Source of the DNA: Actinomycetota bacterium
GTDB taxonomy: Bacteria; Actinomycetota; Acidimicrobiia; Spongiisociales; ZC4RG35
DNA: 44,359 nt
Direction of reading: 5' to 3'
NCBI GenBank assembly: GCA_003388545.1
Contig: QQVI01000349.1
Coordinates: forward strand, 1 to 44,359
Shown here: in pieces, positions 42,834 through 44,359 of the stretch
How positions within the stretch are numbered: position 1 is the first letter of the stretch
How the letters are laid out: each line of letters begins with the position of its first letter
Made by a program: the position numbers and the translations under genes
The notes under the pieces: model-generated
Seen by the model: only the letters and a program-made list of their open reading frames with translations
The model's database searches: none
What the model was told of the DNA's origin: nothing

Positions 42834-42888
42834 GGGAAACTCCTCAGGATTTGCCGGCGGTCGAGTCGGGCCAGCGAGACGAATTGTA

Positions 42889-43572
42889 TCAGCTCTCAGA
42901 TTTCTCGCCATCTGACATCAAGTCAGGTCTGCGCTCCCGGGTCCGGGCCAGCCTCTGCTCCCTGCGCCATGCCTCGATTCTGGCGTGGTCACCGGACAAC
43001 AGGACCTCGGGCACGGCATCGCCATCGAATTGGGCAGGACGCGTGTAAACCGGCTCTTCCAGAAGGCCATCTCGGAACGACTCCGTCAGGGTCGAATCGG
43101 GATTGCCAACCACTCCGGGCAGCAAGCGGGCGACGCCTTCGACGATCGCGGCAGCCGCCACCTCCCCACCGGCGAGGACGAAGTCGCCCAGGGAGACCTC
43201 TTCCTCGATGTAGTTGTCGGCGACTCGCTGATCGACCCCTTCGTAGCGGCCGCAAACAAGAGTCAGCTCGTCGATCTCAGCGAATCGGTCGAGCGTGGCC
43301 TGATCGAGCGGCCTACCTGCCGGTGTGAGCAAGACTCGATGCGTCTCGGCCAGTGGCTCGAGCGCCTTGGACAGTGGCTCAACCATCATCACCATCCCCG
43401 GTCCGCCTCCGAACGGTGTGTCGTCCAGCTGCTTGTGCTTTCCGAGCCCATACTCTCGCAGCGGGATCACTTCGACCCTCAGGGCTCCGTCCTCGATCGC
43501 TCTCCCCACGATGCTGATACCAAGCAGGCTGTCGAAGAACTCGGGGAATATCGTGACGACATTGATCTTCAC
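42889..43572 (-). CDS. trmD: tRNA (guanine37-N1)-methyltransferase
   Basis: TrmD methylates G37 of tRNAs with SAM and is essential in bacteria. The 227-residue enzyme shows [55 protein letters not shown], the knotted SAM site [13 protein letters not shown] and [36 protein letters not shown]. The GTG at 43572 gives the family N-terminus. An ATG at 43620 has a GAGG seven bases upstream and would add 16 residues, so both starts remain open. The rimM gene usually before it is not there. Confidence 0.95.
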   Translation of the reverse strand: MKINVVTIFPEFFDSLLGISIVGRAIEDGALRVEVIPLREYGLGKHKQLDDTPFGGGPGMVMMVEPLSKALEPLAETHRVLLTPAGRPLDQATLDRFAEIDELTLVCGRYEGVDQRVADNYIEEEVSLGDFVLAGGEVAAAAIVEGVARLLPGVVGNPDSTLTESFRDGLLEEPVYTRPAQFDGDAVPEVLLSGDHARIEAWRREQRLARTRERRPDLMSDGEKSES

Positions 43573-43674
43573 GATGCCGGAGGCTACAAGCATCACATCG
43601 GCATCGGGACCGCATGCCATTGGTCGGCCTCGCTAGGTTCGGAAGAACCCAACCGGGAGGTAAATATCTCTGCC

Positions 43675-44016
43675 GTGGCGCGCTCACTTCAGGTGTGGGT
43701 GATCTACACGACGGTTGTAGGGGCGTCGCTGCTCTTCATCCCGAATGTTTTGCTCGGACTCTTTCAGATCGAGGAGACCACTGAGGTCTGGGTTCGGGTC
43801 CTGGGCCTGATCGTCCTGGTCCTCACCGTGATGTACGCGTACACCCTCCGGGTCCGACAACGAACGATGTATCAGGGAACCGTGTACGCACGATGGCTGG
43901 CCGTCGTGGGCTTGACGGTCCTGGCGTTCACATCGGGCCCATGGCAGCTCGTGCTATTCGCTGTGGTCGATCTCGCCGGGTCTACCTGGACTCATCTGGC
44001 CAACCAGCCGGACTGA
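43675..44016 (+). CDS. Hypothetical small membrane protein
   Basis: A 113-residue protein with four predicted membrane helices: VWVIYTTVVGASLLFIPNVLLGLF, VWVRVLGLIVLVLTVMYAYTL, WLAVVGLTVLAFTSG and WQLVLFAVVDLAGSTWTHLA, with a basic loop RVRQRTMYQG between the second and third. It resembles short membrane proteins with a LLxPNxLLGLFxL opening that are found in many bacteria, but no function is known. The GTG is preceded by GGAGG at a rather long 14 bases. The longer open frame upstream is the antisense of trmD and should be ignored. Confidence 0.7.
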   Translation: MARSLQVWVIYTTVVGASLLFIPNVLLGLFQIEETTEVWVRVLGLIVLVLTVMYAYTLRVRQRTMYQGTVYARWLAVVGLTVLAFTSGPWQLVLFAVVDLAGSTWTHLANQPD

Positions 44017-44036
44017 AGCCCGATAGGCTGCCTGGA

Positions 44037-44348
44037 TTGTCCGATCACTACGTCTACGTGTGGTCATTCGAGGTGGCGGCCGACAAGGCCGATGAATTCA
44101 GGCGGCTCTACGGGCTAAACGGCGCGTGGAGCCAGCTCTTTGCGAGCGCTGATGGCTACATCGACACCCAACTTCTCGAAGACCGGGGAAAACCGGGTCG
44201 ATTCATGACCATCGACCGGTGGGAATCAGAAGACGCGTTTCGGGCTTTCCGTTCCGCGCGCGCCCAAGAATTCCAGCGTCTCGATCGAATGGGAGACGTG
44301 ATGACGCTGTCGGAAACGCTCGTCGGTGAGTTCCGCGCCTGCCACTGA
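44037..44348 (+). CDS. Small ABM-like (dimeric alpha-beta barrel) protein
   Basis: A 103-residue protein of the antibiotic biosynthesis monooxygenase-like, dimeric ferredoxin-type fold. It shows YVYVWSFEVAADKADEFRRLYG, WSQLFASADGYIDTQLLEDRGKPGRFMTIDRWESEDAFRAFRSARAQEFQRLD, with the alternating strand-helix pattern and the conserved W-s-edAF motif. Members are either small oxygenases or ligand-binding proteins, and the role here is unknown. The TTG at 44037 lacks a clear ribosome-binding site; a GTG at 44049-44060 is an alternative. The gene follows the membrane protein after 20 bases. Confidence 0.7.
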   Translation: MSDHYVYVWSFEVAADKADEFRRLYGLNGAWSQLFASADGYIDTQLLEDRGKPGRFMTIDRWESEDAFRAFRSARAQEFQRLDRMGDVMTLSETLVGEFRACH

Positions 44349-44359
44349 CAAGGGGGGCG

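Noticed and set aside
42985-43674. Long N-terminal extension of the membrane-protein frame at 43675
   Set aside because: It is antisense to trmD and has no family features; the membrane helices begin after the GTG at 43675.
1-44359. CRISPR arrays, tRNA or rRNA genes, insertion sequences
   Set aside because: Reading through by eye showed no regularly spaced repeats, cloverleaf-like sequence or transposase; a dedicated tRNA or covariance scan was not possible.

Overview
The window comes from an actinobacterium, most likely from a deep lineage such as Acidimicrobiia; this assignment is inference. It rests on a TCGAAC-N4-GTTCGA SOS box, an imuA'/imuB mutagenesis pair, a WhiG/FliA-type sigma factor beside rpsB, a DUF2469 gene between lepB and yraN, a probable F420-type PPOX protein, fused isobutyryl-CoA mutase, and frequent GTG/TTG starts in GC-rich DNA. 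Almost all of the sequence is chromosomal core. I see no phage, insertion sequence, CRISPR array, tRNA or rRNA.

Layout. Positions 1-8510 hold the 3' end of hisD, a small P-loop kinase, the B12 enzyme IcmF with a divergent MarR regulator, an unknown small protein, an SGNH hydrolase, a PPOX protein, 5-formyl-THF cyclo-ligase, a PlsC acyltransferase and a TSUP exporter. Positions 8514-13349 hold the SOS-controlled imuA-imuB operon, a divergent crotonase, and an operon with a Nei-like glycosylase and two membrane proteins. Positions 13392-23537 hold one long leftward operon, rimP-nusA-infB-rbfA-nrnA-truB-ribF-rpsO-pnp, with a clear promoter, a leader hairpin, three hairpins between rpsO and pnp, and a terminator. 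Positions 23558-32723 hold leftward proS, ispG, rseP, dxr, cdsA, frr, pyrH, tsf and rpsB, covering translation, isoprenoid precursors and lipid synthesis. Positions 32891-36847 hold comM-dprA-xerC-whiG. Positions 36892-41130 hold accessory genes (a GGT-like Ntn hydrolase, a crotonase, a two-gene micro-operon and an ABC exporter) lying between comM and yraN, which are neighbours in many actinobacteria. Positions 41164-43572 hold trmD-rplS-lepB-DUF2469-yraN. Two small genes end the window on the plus strand.

The most informative signals are regulatory. A perfect LexA palindrome fills the promoter spacer of imuA. The icmF and marR promoters overlap face to face. Three plus-strand genes have a -10 hexamer exactly six bases before the ATG, which suggests leaderless mRNAs. 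lepB appears to start at a CTG overlapping the rplS stop, with a well placed Shine-Dalgarno sequence. I found no wholly new multi-gene system. The best candidate for something undescribed is the translationally coupled pair at 39180-39508, a 37-residue membrane peptide followed by a CxxC/HxHxxC zinc-ribbon protein.
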